DNA from: Prillingera fragicola
Lineage: Eukaryota; Basidiomycota; Tremellomycetes; Trichosporonales; Trichosporonaceae
Length of the DNA: 64,000 nt
Assembly: GCA_002335605.1 (NCBI GenBank)
Contig: BEDY01000001.1
Location: 2,356,001-2,420,000, forward strand
Direction: 5' to 3'
Part shown: positions 1-12,718 of the stretch, in pieces
Layout: every line of letters begins with the position of its first letter
Numbering within the stretch: position 1 is the first letter of the stretch
The notes under the pieces: generated by a model
The model's database searches: none
What the model saw: only the letters and a program-made list of their open reading frames with translations
Told to the model about the DNA's origin: nothing
Translations under genes and position numbers: made by a program

Positions 1-3000
1 CTCGTTGCCCTTTCGCTGCAAAGTCAGTCGAGGTCGAACCGCAAAAACTCACCCTTCTGTCCACACTGGCGCGCAACTGCTTGGATAGCAACTCGCTGCC
101 GTTGGCGATGAGAGTAACAGTGGCAAACTCTTCCACGACGGGAAGAACCTGAGCGTCGCGTTCCTCTACGTAATGATTATCCAGCCACGCCTTGAGCGTG
201 TTGGCCACACTGAGGAATCAGCTCCCTGTCTTGCTATGCGAACTCACCGTAAACGAATAGGCGTCTGCTTTCTCAAGCGCCACTGCTGAAGCTCGGCCTC
301 TGTCAGATTTGCTGGAGGCTCAATGTGGTAACGCTCAATGAGCAACGCGACGAGTTCGTCCGTCTTGACAAAGGAGCGGTACGTGAGAAGGAACTGTTGG
401 AAGTAGGACGTGTCTGCCGAAGTGTGCGGAGTGAGACGCTCTACCAACGCGCGAATAGTACCCGCCCTGACGGCTCCGCGGGCGTCCATGACAATTTCTC
501 CAGGCTTGTAGTCGCTGTCGAGATACCACGCATCGCCGATTGCAGTAGGAGGAGGCGCGGTTGGTGCTGGAGTGGGTGGTTGTGACGCCGGCGTGCGTGG
601 CTGTGGGGGAAGGGATTGCCTGTTTGACACCGACTCGTCGCCAAGAAGCTTTGCCAGCTTCTTGCTGGCCTTTTTGCTCTCTGCAGACTCGCTGCCAGAC
701 CTGTTTCGCAAAAAGCTGGGAACAGCCTTTAGAATACTCGAGCGGTTTGACGAGTTGCGCAAGCTTCCAGTCTCAGAGTCTTGCTGATAGGCCAGCGACG
801 TCGACGAACTCGAAGCGTCGCCGCGACGGGCGAGACTGGTCTGACTCGCAGAGGCCGATTGCGACGCACGATTGGACGCAGACGTCGGACGTGTGCCCTC
901 GGATGCGCGCTGATCCTCGTCGCCAAGAAACTCTTGCTCTGTTCCCTTTGACTCTGACGATGCCATAGACGACTGGCGCTTGTGACCAATTTCGCGTAGG
1001 CGTTGCAGATCCCGCGAGCCGATGGAGCGCTGCGAGTCGAACGATGCGACCGACTGGGTGCGGGCATGGGCAGCAGCGCGCTTGCGGGCGATTGCTGCTG
1101 GCGAGCGTTGACCAAACTGGCCACGGAGCGAGCCATGGTCTATGATGGCGAGCTGCTGTTGCGAAATGACCAGCAGCCCAGAGACCGAACGGAAGACTGT
1201 TGCCACAGCTTGTGACAGCGCGTCAATTGACGGCGCCAAGCCCGGAGTCTCGGATCGCAGGTAGACATCAGCAGCAGTGGAGTCGAGGGCAAGAGCCCCC
1301 AAGTCGAGATCCCGCAAGCCAAGACGCGCCTTGCCGACAAGGTCGGCATAGATGCGCAGGTCCTCCTGGTGGTGGTCGTGGTTTTGTGACGAGTTGGAGG
1401 GCTCACCATCTAGGTCAATGCTGGTCGCCACATCAATGCGCGAGACGGCATCGCGGAAGCGCGCCAGTGTCCGGATAATGTCCAGGACACCCGTTGCCGG
1501 CGCCGCGGTAGCAGCTCGAATAACAGCGTCGACCTCTGCCTTGAGCTTCTGAATGTCTACCACAGTCGCCTGGTCGAGAACACGCATCGTGGGGTCGGCA
1601 ACAGTGCCAAACCCGAACCGGCCCGACAGAAAGTCGCCCACAGCGTCTGCGCCGAACCAAGCTGCCAATTGGCGGCCGGTGGCAGTGTCGCGCACGGCCA
1701 CCGGCATTTCTGATAACGCTAGGTTGGGGAACCCATCCACAATACCGCGCAGCTTGGTGCATGCTCGTAAGACGTTGTCCCAGGCCGACTCGCCTGCGTC
1801 GGAGACTCGAGAGCCGCTGATGACTGCGTGAGTCGAAATGATCAGGATGCCCAAACCGCCGACGATTGATACGTCTTCTGACCACTTGGGGCGGACCATG
1901 TCGTCGAGCACCGAGTCGACGCCGCCGGGAGGTGGGAGGATTGGGCCGACGTATCCGAATGCCACGACGAGGTTGCGCACGGCGTCGATGACTGCCTGCT
2001 GAGCAGCCGTGACCCTCTCGACTGCATTCTCGTCGTGGAGCACCGCAGTCGCCATGTTGCCCTGCATGTCACGAGCAAGCGCAAGCTCTTCCTCGGCGGC
2101 TGCTCCAGCAATTCCGGCATCGTAGACGTCGCGAATGCTCTCGTTGAGCTTGTCGATCAGGGATGTCATGGTTGGGCGCTTTGAGGGCGTATAGGCTGGC
2201 GCCATTGGCGGACGCATGCCGCCCTCCCAGTCAGTCTGCGTGCGACGATGTGTACTGCGCGGCTGTACCTGGGCCTGAGCCGTAGCACCAATGCTGGCCC
2301 GGCGCGGCGGGAGATCGGCTACCGTCTCTACGGGGCCGGTCGGTGGCTCTCGCCTGACCTCGCCAGTGACCTGGTTAAAGTATAGCCATGTTCGGCCGTC
2401 ATCTGCCATGCGCGTGATCCAAGGCGCTGGTAATGCCTGCGAACGGCCCTGGGGGATGCGGAATGGGTCGTCGATAGCAGCCCGCAAAAGCGACCCTGGC
2501 CGAGAAGCAATGGAGGAAGCAATAGAAGTTCGGTTGCTATCGCGGCTGTCGCGCTTGCGCATACCCATGTTGTTGGTACGCGCCTGGTCGTATGACGAGA
2601 GGCGCCGGGGGTCACGCGAGTCGTCAAAGTTCTGGCTGTGACGGACACTTTGTCGTCCTCCGCGACTGCTTGCGACAGAAGACTGATCATCATCATGGCG
2701 GACGTGCGTGTGCGAGTCGGTTAGATCGGTTTCCGGAATCTCCCAAGCGTCTTGGCCGGTTTGTGTGTTGTGGTAGTACACCTGTGCACTGTCAGCGGGC
2801 TGTTTAAAAATGGTACGCACGCGTCCATCCGCCGTGAGCGATGGCACCCAGGCATCCGCGCCGTGCCCATTGCCATTGCTTGGTGTCAATGGGCGGAGAG
2901 TCTCGTCTGGATCGTTTTGGGCTGCACTAAAGTCGGCCGTGTCACGCCTTGACGCGTCCGTGCGCCGGCGCTGACGGCGCGTATCTGTTGCGTCGTTGGC

Positions 3001-3672
3001 TTGAGCAAAGATGTACGACTGTCGTGCCGGTCGTGGGTCCTCCATGAGCTCGAGGGCGAGGTCCTCGAGGCCCGTCTGCGAGTGCTGTCCGTCCCATTCG
3101 TCCCATTCTCCATCTAGCCGCCCATCGAGGCCCATGATATCTGCTGCTGCTGCGCCATTGCGTGCAATCACGCGCCCATCAGGCGCCATCTCGACGGCGT
3201 AATCGTCGTCCATGTAGGCGTCAAAGTCTCCCTCCTCGACGTCCTCGACATAGTTGCTGGGGAACCAGCCGCGGCTCGTGCCCAGCATGCCGTCCCACCA
3301 TCCGCTCGGGAGCATGGTGAGAACCTCGATCACGTCGCCCGCGTTAAAGCTGAGCGCCGATTCGTCTGTCGCTTCAAAGTCGTACACTGCGCGCACACGA
3401 TAGCGATGCCCGTCTGGGACGCGCACCACTTGCGAGTCTGTTGGGAGGCCAAGCGAGTCCACCGAGGGGTTGGGTGGTTGATGGTCTGCTGCTGTTGAGC
3501 CAGGGGTGGCGCTGTGCGGCTTGCTAGAGGCCGCCAGGTCGCGGTGCTGCTGCTTTGCGCTGCTCGTGCCGGGCTGATAGTTGGCGTCCGAGAGGTCGAC
3601 GATACCAAGAGCAGCCAGCTGACCGTGAGGTGGCGACGTGGCCGAGGCCGCGGTGATGCGTGATTCGGCCAT
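1..3672 (-). CDS. CDC25: Ras guanine-nucleotide exchange factor, Cdc25-like (SH3-WW-WW-RasGEF_N), C-terminus cut by window edge
   Basis: Exons run 3672-248, 209-53 and 15-1, and the gene continues off the left edge. The 1,142 residues of exon 1 carry an SH3 domain at about 91-146 (ends GWFPSNYVEDV). A WW-like segment lies at about 275-312, and a clearer WW domain at about 414-444 (PAPWITRMADDGRTWLYF). Ser/Arg-rich linkers follow. A RasGEF N-terminal module starts near residue 1070 (FQQFLLTYRSF) and continues across the first intron as VANTLKAWLDNHYVEE. The catalytic CDC25-homology domain should lie beyond the window. In the family, SH3-bearing Cdc25 proteins load GTP onto Ras at membranes upstream of adenylyl cyclase; the same job here is inferred. 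The ATG at 3672 is the first in frame and precedes the SH3 domain by 90 disordered residues. Which Ras is the target cannot be read from the sequence. Confidence 0.88.
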
Positions 3673-5617
3673 TTTGGACGCGGTTGGATAGACACGCAGG
3701 TGAGATGGAACAGCCGGGGATGGAGGTGGTGGTCCGTGGCCGCTGGCTTGGAATTACGTGGGGGGGAGGAAGGGATATGGCGAGGAAAGGGATGGGTTGG
3801 TGGTCCGGGAGGGCCGTGCCGGCGCCGGGAACAAGGCGTCGTGCGTCCCTCCAGAAAGGGCTTGGGGGCCGGGGGGTCGTGCAGCTATGTGATGCAGATG
3901 CCGGCCGCCGTAGCAGTGATGGCGATGAGGCTTGCTGCGCGAGTGATCCCAAGGCCTAGGCGGCCGGCGATGGGACCAGCAGGCAGAAGCGGCGATGGCG
4001 GCGACGGTAGAAGCAGCGGCAGCGGCGGCGGCGGCGGTGTCACGGCGAGGATGGAGAGCAAGATTGCTACTCTAAGAGTAGTGGTGAGGTTGAGTGTATG
4101 GGTAGTACGTGCCGGAGGCTTTGGCGTGATGTGTCCTTCCCTTGTCGCTTGCTCTCTCACGTCGGTCAGATTGGACTTGGGACAGGCCCGTGCGCGCGAT
4201 GGGGGCGCGTTCACGGCGGATCGAGGTGAAACCTGTGCGCTGTCCAAAGGGAGGATTGTGAGATGGTTGAGGGGCAGAGGGCCCGACGGAGGGGTGGAGG
4301 AGGGAGCAAGTTGCTGGATGAAAGAACGGTTGAATGACGAGCAAGGGAACGCAGGAGAATCCGGCCAGGCTGGCTGGTGCTGCGCGGCGAGTCAATGAAC
4401 ACTCTGGTGGTCAGTGTGGGTGGTCCTGGCTGGGTGGCCCACTGGCGGGCTGGCTGGCTCGAGCAAGAGACACGGGGGGAATGATGCTTCCGACCACGGG
4501 CGGGGCATTTTACGTTTGCCTGTGCCTATTCCGCCCAGCCAGGCAGCCAGACCACTGGTAACTGTGGCGTGGTGGCTCAGAACATGCCTCCAAAATCAGC
4601 CCTGCCCAGCGTACCGCAGCAGCACCTGCAGGTCTTTCGACCTCTTGCCGCCCCCCTACAAGCCCAAGGGCCCCTCAAAGCACAGTCACGCGCATATGCA
4701 CATGGTGAGCCAAGCGCTGAAGCCCACGGTACCGCCAGCGAGCCAGACCCACGGAATTACGCCCAACGGAAGCACAGAAGGACCCACTTGGCCACTTGAC
4801 CATGCATACCCTGCGCACTACACGATCGGCTGGTACTTGATTATCCGTTTTCCCCTTTTGTCTGACGGAAGTTGCTTTGCACACAACGAGTCCCATGCAC
4901 AAGTTGTGGTGCGCCCCACTGTGTACAGCTGGTACAACATGCGGCTGCCCGCTGGGTGGTCTGGGTGGTACGGCTGCTACGCGAGGGGATGATGATCCAC
5001 CGCTGTCTTACAAACACCCAACCCCTTGAAGCCCGCGTTTGGAGCTTCACCTTGGAACCACCCGTGCCCTAGAAGTTTGTGCCTGGGCCCGGCTCTGTCT
5101 CTCGCTGTGTCCATCAACATCAATAGTCATGGTCGCGTGTGTTTTGATTCGATTACTTCTCAATGTCAACTCTAAATTGGGTACCGGCAAAGCTTACACT
5201 TGCTCACATGCTCGCACGCAAACAGAGGACTACATGGTCTACTACAGGACGTTGCACAAGGGCGTGTAGTCGCAGTTGGCAAACAGAACAGCCAGCTACG
5301 ATATTGGATAGAAGAGAGCAAGCCCCATCCCCACATGAGACGGGGGAATGAGGCATAAAAGTGTCGATGATGTGTGGAGAGAAAAGGCACGCGCTATGGG
5401 GACAGGCAGACAGTAGACAAGGGGCAGAAGGGGGAAACCAGGACCTATTGCACAAAGAGAGTCTGATGCGAGAGAGAGAAAGAGTTGAGGGAGGCAGAGA
5501 CCATCAAGGTTCTACTGCGACAGGTTACGGCGCGGGTCATGGGGGCCGAAGTTTTGTCGAGCCTATTGGGGGCTGAATGCTAGTGGTGACAGATTGCGGA
5601 TAATGCGCGGTCTTGAA
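3673..5617. other. Intergenic: promoter/leader of the RasGEF and 3' flank of the next gene
   Basis: I see no supportable protein gene here. The part next to the RasGEF start is C/T-rich on its sense strand, with GGC/GCC triplet runs near 4010-4040, as expected of a 5' leader. The part near 5300-5617 would hold the 3' UTR of the upstream minus-strand gene. Confidence 0.5.
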
Positions 5618-8399
5618 TCATGCAAAGTAGTGTGTGTAGACCCTCGACGAGGGGTGGACAGGCATCTCAAGCTTGAACGCGTTGAGCTCCTGCTTGATTG
5701 CGAGGGCTAGCTCGGGAGTGAGGCGGTTGCACGTAGCGGGCTCTGAGCGGCGGTCGTACGTCCCAGCGTCATAGGTGCTGTAGACGGCACACTCGGGAGC
5801 CCAGATGAGGCGACGGCGTACAGGAGCCGTCATCGAACGCGGAGGGTCCTGATGAGTCGCCAAGGAGAGAGCTGGGGCAGACGTGTTCTGAGCCGGCTGA
5901 GAGTAAATGGCCGAAGGGCGGTAGTCGAGCTCTATCGGCGCACTGTCAAACGGCGAGAAGTCGGGCGACAGAGGGTCGTACTGACTCTGAGGGGCGTCCT
6001 TGCTGGGGTCAATGTGCGCGGCATGAGCCACACCGTCGATGCGCTCGGGGTTAGGAGCCGGGAGGTCGGACATGGGACCGGGGGAGCGAGCAACAGGCGC
6101 CAGCGCCGAGTTGGAGCGGCTGCGGTTTGCCATGCCTTCAAGGTCTTCGTTGGAAACGCAGTCTGCCAGTCAGTTGCTGCACGAAGGGCTTAAACTCACT
6201 CTTCAGAATACTCTTCTTGGGCTGGGCGTTGCGGTCAATGTGAGCCTGACCCCAGAGCGCCTGGAACTCAGTGTCCTCGGCAAGCGAGCTCTTGTTCATG
6301 CTCGCAGTCAAGTCCTCCATTGTGTCGCGCTCAGACGAATCGTCGCTGTCATAGTCCTCGCTGTTGACGGCAATGGCGTGGACCACTCCTCCGGGCGAAC
6401 GGGGAATGACGTGGACAACCGAGGGGCCGTTGGGCGACGCGAGGACCGAGCTTTCGGCACTGCCGAGCCCGGCACCACGGTTCTTTTGAGTGTTGATGTC
6501 CCATGTCGGCTCGCCAGACGGGCCAGCAAGCTCGGCAGCGGCAGCCTCAGCAGCCTCCTGGGCACGCTTGGCCTCCGCCGCCTTCTTTGCCGCCTCGGCA
6601 CGGGAGCGAACAGTGTGCTGACGTGCAAGCGCGGCTGCGGGCGACAGACCCGAAAGGACGCGGTCCTCCTCCTCGGAGACACGGTCGAGCTCGGCGTACG
6701 CACGGCTGACGGCAGCGGGAGCAACGTCGCCCTTGTGAGGCGACGAAATGTCACCCTTCTTGCCGCTCTTCTTCTTAAAACTGAGAACGCCCTGCTTCAC
6801 GGGCAGTGCCGCGTCCTCATCCTTGGCCTTGTCCTTGAAAATCTTGGAAATGCCCATCAGACTATTGCGACGAGCAAGCTTGCCGAGGCTGCCCATTTTG
6901 CGGATCATCATGCTGGCCGAGGAAACGGTCGACGAAAGCGAAATGTTGTCCGACGATTTGTTCCTCATACGGAACAATCCACGCTTCTGCTTGCCCGTTG
7001 CGACCGACGCGGTCGTGGCAGCAGTCCTTTCCGTCTCGGCGAGACTGACATCGCTTGACATGGCCTGCACATTGGCAAACGGCGCAGTGGGTGGAGCAAG
7101 AGGAGTAGAACCCGAGGCAGCAAGGGCTCGAGGAGCAGAGGGGTCAGCACGGGAGACGCGGGTCGCGGGAGCAGCCGGCTGCTGCTTGACAGGAGACGGT
7201 GTGGCAGGAGCCTTGGTGGGGCTGTTGGTAGCCTTTGCGTCGCGGTCAAGGGTCGTCTTGAGACGGTTCTTCAAGAAACCACCAGACTTGCCCTTGTCGG
7301 GGACCACTGGCGCCGAGGGTGCCTGCGACAACGGAGAGGGCCGGGCCTGCGCCGCATTGGCTGCATTGGTCGCGATCGCACCAGATGTGAGCGGCGTGGA
7401 CTTGGACGCAGACGAAGTTGCGGGGGAAGCCTTGGTAGTGCTGGGAGGAGTGACAGCAGGAGAACCGTTACGCTGCGAGCTCGACGAAGAACGAGGACGC
7501 TGGTCGCGTCCGTCACGTGAAGAGTGCTGGCTTGACATGGATGACGGACGGTCACGGTTGCTAGTACGATTCTCACGCAGCCGGGGTGGGGGAGCAAACT
7601 CGTCAACAGGTGAGGTGGCAGTCACAGTGTCAATGCTGGTACTCCTGCGGTGGTCGTCGGCGCCGGGAGGGGGAGTGCCACGTGCGGGTGCAGGGGCCTT
7701 TGGAAGGTCGCTCAGCGAAACCGACGGCTGAGAGGTTGACCGCTGCATGTTGTCACGAGAGGTGCGATGCGTGGGGCCGCGCTTGTATGGGTGGAATGGC
7801 TGGGGCTGGACGGTGCCCTTAGAGGGCGATGGTGGGTTCGCACGGGCGTCCGAGTGAGAAGACCCGGCGCGGGGTGACGATGGTCCCGAGGTTGTCCGCC
7901 GCCTGGTCGCGTCGTCGCTACTGTGCGACGGCAATGCGGCGGGGGTCTGAGCAGGCAAGCCACCGGGAGGCGGCATGTGCCCACCCGCGACCATGTGCTG
8001 GTACACGTGCGCCCATGCAGAAAAGTCGGGGTGCGACTGCTGGAATCCTTGTTGAAAGACGCCTGCCGCAGGACCGTTGGGGAATGCGTTGAATGGGGCA
8101 GCGTAAAACGAAGTCGCAGGGACGGGTGCAGCACCCCAGGCCTGCTGGTGCGCGCCAAACTGGTTCCCAGGTCCGTAGTACTGGGGGTAGCCTGCGGGCA
8201 TGGCAGGTGATGGGGAAGGTGCGGGTGAGGCTGAGGTGCTCGAACTCGTGCGCGAGCGCGCTGCTGCAGTGGCAGGTGATGGGGCGCGGTCGTAGCTTGA
8301 GCTGGCAAACGGAGCTACAACCGAAGACCGCTGGCGGTCAAAGGACGCGGCGTGGTCCATTGACGGGCGGTGCACAGGCTGCATCAGGGTTGCCGCCAT
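5618..8399 (-). CDS. Large disordered Ser/Pro/Ala-rich protein of unknown function
   Basis: Exon 1 runs 8399-6200 and exon 2 6162-5618, joined across a 37-nt intron; the join reads KKSILKNCVSNEDLEG in frame. The product has about 914 residues. The N-terminal half is low-complexity (Ser, Pro, Ala, Arg). A basic segment near the middle reads MIRKMGSLGKLARRNS and is followed by a Lys-rich stretch (FKKKSGKKG). A short Ala/Lys/Glu-rich helix follows (about 35 residues, AEAAKKAAEAKRAQEA). The C-terminus ends in a tyrosine-containing tail (SSRVYTHYFA). I recognise no named domain. The longest open frame begins 15 nt upstream at a TTG; I chose the first ATG, which directly follows a probable 5'-UTR intron acceptor. 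The many basic and serine-rich motifs suggest a phosphorylated scaffold or cortical protein, but that is a guess. Confidence 0.8.
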
Positions 8400-9830
8400 G
8401 CTGTGGTCTTGCAAGTTGTCAGTGTCCGACGCGTCGTTTTTGAGCTTACTTCAAGGTCGCGGTGTAGTCTGAACGCTCACCGAGGGGGGCGAGAGTGGTT
8501 GGATGGAATGAATGTGCAAATGGAGGCTGTGTGCTGGAAGGTCAGTCCATTGTCGACGATCGCAGTGGGATGTAGTGCTATTGCTGGTAGAGAGCTGATG
8601 AGGAGAGTTTGCGGGTAGGCTAGAGGGGGAGGACTAGCAAGGTTTGTAGGGAGGCAGGCAAGCAAGCAACCTGTGTTGCCAGCTTCTGGCGCTAGTGGCG
8701 GATAGGTCATGTGTAGAGCGAGGACTGGCTAGGGGTTCGCGCATAGCCAGGGCCAGGGCGGCAGGGGGAACAGACAAAGCACATCGAGGCTCTACTCACG
8801 GGAATGGTCGTTCAGAGTGCGATGCGTGGAATGTTCGAGTGGAGGTAATGAAAGAGCGAGTAGTACAACTGAGACGTCTAGCGTCGAGCGATGGGCGAGA
8901 AAGAGGAGGGTGAGGGGGACGAGCGATGGTCAACAACGAAGAAGGAGGACGATAGGAGGCGCAAAAACGAAGACGCAGCAAGGGGACGAGCGTGTGTCTA
9001 TGCGTTGGTCGTCTGTGCCTTGGGTGTGGGAGTAAAAGGTGGGCGGCGCGCGGCGCGATCGGTCTTGCCCGGGTTAGAGACTCGTGTTGGACGCTCGTTC
9101 GCGGGGAGGTGAGGAGGAGGGTTTCTAAATGCGCAGTAGTGTGAGCTCGCTGAGCGCGCAGTCGACTGGGAGAGTGGAGTAGTCGGAGAAGTGGTAAAGG
9201 AAAACGAGGCCACGGAGGGTTTGGCCAAGGTGGAGTTGAATGACAAAGGATCGCCAGGGTTGGTGAACTGGTGGGGAGAGGGAGAGGAACACGCAAAGCT
9301 CTACAGGGTCTTGTGGAGTTCTAGGCGCTGCGCAAAAGAAGACCAGCAACTGTGTGCTGCGGTGCGTGGCTGTCCTCGAGAAGGAAGGAGACGATGGCGA
9401 GAGGAGGAGGAGAGGGAGAGACGGACGACGCGAAGAGGGAGAGCGATGGAGAGCACGGTGTGGACGGGCCGGAGCAGGAGGCAGCATGGGGGGGGATTGT
9501 CTTTTCAGACGGGAGGGGCGCATGCACACAGCCAGGCGTGCAAGTGCCCAATGCGCATCCAAGGCCCAAACACGCCGACACGAGGGCGCGCGTGTGCCCC
9601 GCGCCCCCGTTTGATCCTCGCCCAACGGAATCAAACTAAAACTCACCTCTGTCAATGAGAAGGGCTTTTGGGCTCGACGTATTGCGAGAAAGAGAACACG
9701 AGAGTGAGAGCGAGAGTGAGAACAAGAACAGTCGCAAATGGTGGCGTGGTTACAAACCAAAAGGCCCAGTTGGCGACGGCGAATAGGTCTAGTGACACCG
9801 AGGGCGAGTGGACAATAGGGAACAACCAAC
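8400..9830 (-). promoter_or_regulatory. Predicted long, intron-containing 5' leader of the 5618-8399 gene
   Basis: On the minus strand this stretch is strongly pyrimidine-rich, like a fungal 5' UTR. It contains three plausible introns: 9646-9328 (GTGAGT to GCGCAG), 8799-8671 (GTGAGT to ACACAG) and 8449-8401 (GTAAGC to CCACAG). The last ends one base before the chosen ATG. A very short upstream frame (ATG GAC TGA) lies near 8550. Several ORFs of 150-230 codons overlap here but are low-complexity and match nothing I know, so I treat the region as leader. Transcript evidence is lacking. Confidence 0.45.
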
Positions 9831-12718
9831 TACGGCAAATCGGCTCTCTCCTTGGAACCAAGTTGCGGTTGCAGGGCAGGCAGGGGTGCACTGGGGTTAG
9901 CGACGTATGGTGCTCCGTACCCACCGCCGTTGTTGGGCCGCAGATCCGCAGAGAGCTGGCGCCGTCGTTCGAAAAAGGCCACCCGCCATAACGTCACTCT
10001 CTGCACCAGCGGCTCTAGGCAGCTGCCAATCTGCAACCTCCAAGTCGCCCCGCAGCACTGCCTCGTTAAGGGGCAAACAGACCCTTCCCTGATTCATTCG
10101 CGCAGAGTTTCAAGTCCCAGCGATCCCAGCATTCCATCCATGCGGTCAATGCAATGTTGCCTCAAAGCATGACATAATCTCGCACCGCACAAGGCCCAGT
10201 ATGATCAGCCGCTGTCCAGCGCAAACTATGGGAGTCATCTTTGTGTCAAAGAAGAATGGCGCTGCCACGAGGCCAAGATGCTCTGGCTCGTCATGGAGCT
10301 ATCCACTAATAATATGCAGAGCCACACAACAGACCCAGCATACCTTGCCACATAACTAACAACCACCTGCTGCCCAGAGTGGTAGCCACCAGGTTCCCAC
10401 GCAAACCATTTACAGTACAACCCACGCACTGTCGGGGCGTCCAGGCCGACGCTGTACATGACAGCCTCCTCGACTCTACACATGCGCACGGGAGAGGCAC
10501 TTGACACAGTCTGACTCCCGGACATGACCAGGGCCAGGAGATGAGCCTCCCCGTGTGACTTTTTCAGCCAGATCCAAAAGTGATAGTGCCTGGATGCGCT
10601 GGTGGGTCCAAAGCCTCGTCCTCAGTTGCTGTGTTGTAGCCTTTCTGGGTCATTTTGTTGGTGCTGGAATCGGAGCAATGGCGAATTGCCGGCTGGGTGT
10701 GAAAGGTTCCTCTTTTGGATGTGGGCAACGGCTGGGATTGGGATGATCACTATGCTTATTTCGGTTCTCGGGTACATGGGTGTGGTATCTGCCGGCAACG
10801 TTAGGTGCTTTGACGACCAGTGTTTCAAACGCTCAGCCGTTATCGGTGCAGTCTCCATGTGGACAAGGCGGTGTTGGGAGAAGAGGGGACGAGAACTGCT
10901 GGACATGCTGAGGAGACTCTGAGTGCGAGAACGCAGGACTTGGCGCTCATTCAGCAGCACGTAGTGAGCATAGCCGAGTCTGGTTGTGAGCGTGTCAAGC
11001 TAGCTTTCCCCTCGGAGCCTGGCGAGACATCTGCACTACCCGACAAACATGTAATGACTGTTGGCTTAGATGGCATTAGTACTAGTGCCGCGTAGCTTGC
11101 TATCTCGCGGGCTGTGTCGAAAGTTGGGGAGAAAGAGCACCCCGCCAAGGTCCTGAAGCTGGATGGCCAGGCGAGCCAAACACTCTGCTCAACACATAAG
11201 AATTGGTCGCTTCGCAGGACCCAATGCCCAAGGACAATTCGACAACCATTTCAATGTGTTTCACAATGGCCCAACAGACTGATTCAACTTTGCCCGCAAG
11301 CATCCCTCAGCAACGTCGTGGCGCTTCAGACACAATTGCCAGGCGGGGCTTTCATTGCCTGAGTGGATGACGTTCCGTGGCGATGAACACCACTATCTGG
11401 TCCACTACTGTAGAACGGCTGAACTAGTTGCTCCATAGATTCAAGCCTACCAGACTCGTTCATACCAATGCCGAGACCTTTCAGTGACCGCAAGTGTGTC
11501 AACACAAACGGACTGGCGCACTGATTGGTACAAGCCTGCCTGTAAGGATCACAGCAGCATCGCCCTACAATTGCCAGCCAGGTCTCCAGGTGCCACAACG
11601 CGATATTCAGGCACGTGCACCTCGGAGGGTCTCCGCATCTCCGCGAGTAGTGGTGTTTGGTTATAGAATGACAATGGATCAATGGCCTCAATGGCTGCGT
11701 TTAACGATACAATAGCGGAAAAGCCGTTGCGTCTGCGGGGAATCCCGGAACGGACACTCACAAAACTCCGTTTTGAACGGACACTCAGGGATCTCCACTG
11801 ATCCACTACCCGATCCATCGTCACACGGAGAAATCATGCTCCCTACTAATGTACAGTGGCCTCGGTCTTCTGTTGCTTTGCTCGGTGACGATGGGCTTGG
11901 CTGCTTGGCTGGTATGCTGCTGACTGATACAGGTGGGCGCTTTGTCGGGCCGGTTGCAGACGTGCGTGCTATCCCGTGAGATTCAAAGACACAACCACAG
12001 CTCAGAAAACGAACATCATGCAGTCTTAAAGTGGCGACGTAAAGTAGTTCTACTATTCCCACAATGTTGCAAATCCCCTACACAATGCATCAATGCAGTG
12101 ACTCACTTGCTTGTAACAAGGACTCAACAAATCAGTGCAACAGCACTCTCGGCGGCTCGGCCCACACAACGGGCAAACGGGCAGTCGCACGAGCACTTGA
12201 CCCTTGAGAGGTCGCCGAGGTGGGCGGCGGCCGGCGCCCGAGAGTGGCCGGAACCGAAACGAATCGTCTCACTCCATCTTTTTGTATTGCGGCCAAGTGT
12301 GCGGACGTGCAGAGATCAGAAAGGCTCTGCTGTCCTGCGCTGCAGAGCGCTTCCGGAACCGAGAGAGGAGCCTTTCGGCACACACTATCTGCTCGCCAGG
12401 TGGTTGGCTGTCGCTCGGGGCCTCTGGCGGGTGATGTTAGAAATCCATGCGGAGCAATGCCGAACTGCACGCGCGTTGACGCCCTTGTTTGGCTCCGCCC
12501 TCCGCCCCACCGCCCCACCTTTAAAGTCTGGAGCTGTTAAACCGAGCGGTACCGCTGCCAAGACCCATATTTGCACCGTCACTTCGACTCGCTCACACGA
12601 TTCTGTCACATCCACCAAAGGTTGACTACACTTACGTTGGCCTTTAACTATCTACCCTCTTTCAGTGACTCCCCTCATCGTACTCTAGTCACTGGCATCC
12701 TTACTCCCACTCTCCACT
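9831..12718. other. 2.9-kb intergenic stretch with no recognisable gene
   Basis: Short ORFs occur on both strands, the longest 230 codons at 11933-12625 plus. None shows a domain, compositional regularity or plausible splicing partners. Local base composition is lower in GC than the flanking genes. The segment lies between two divergently transcribed genes and may hold regulatory DNA or a noncoding RNA. The last 100 bases are C/T-rich and look like the leader of the ABC transporter. Confidence 0.5.
11749..11788 (+). repeat. Short direct repeat with internal hairpin
   Basis: GAACGGACACTCA occurs at 11749-11761 and again at 11776-11788. The spacer contains CAAAAC-TCC-GTTTTG, able to form a 6-bp stem. 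No gene is attached to it. Confidence 0.7.

Noticed and set aside
9125..9829. 234-codon minus-strand ORF and its overlapping 155-codon plus-strand ORF
   Set aside because: Both are low-complexity products of a C/T-rich tract with splice-like sites, so a 5' leader explains the stretch better.
11933..12625. 230-codon plus-strand ORF
   Set aside because: Residue composition looks random, without domain, signal or splice continuation; it ends just before the ABC transporter leader.
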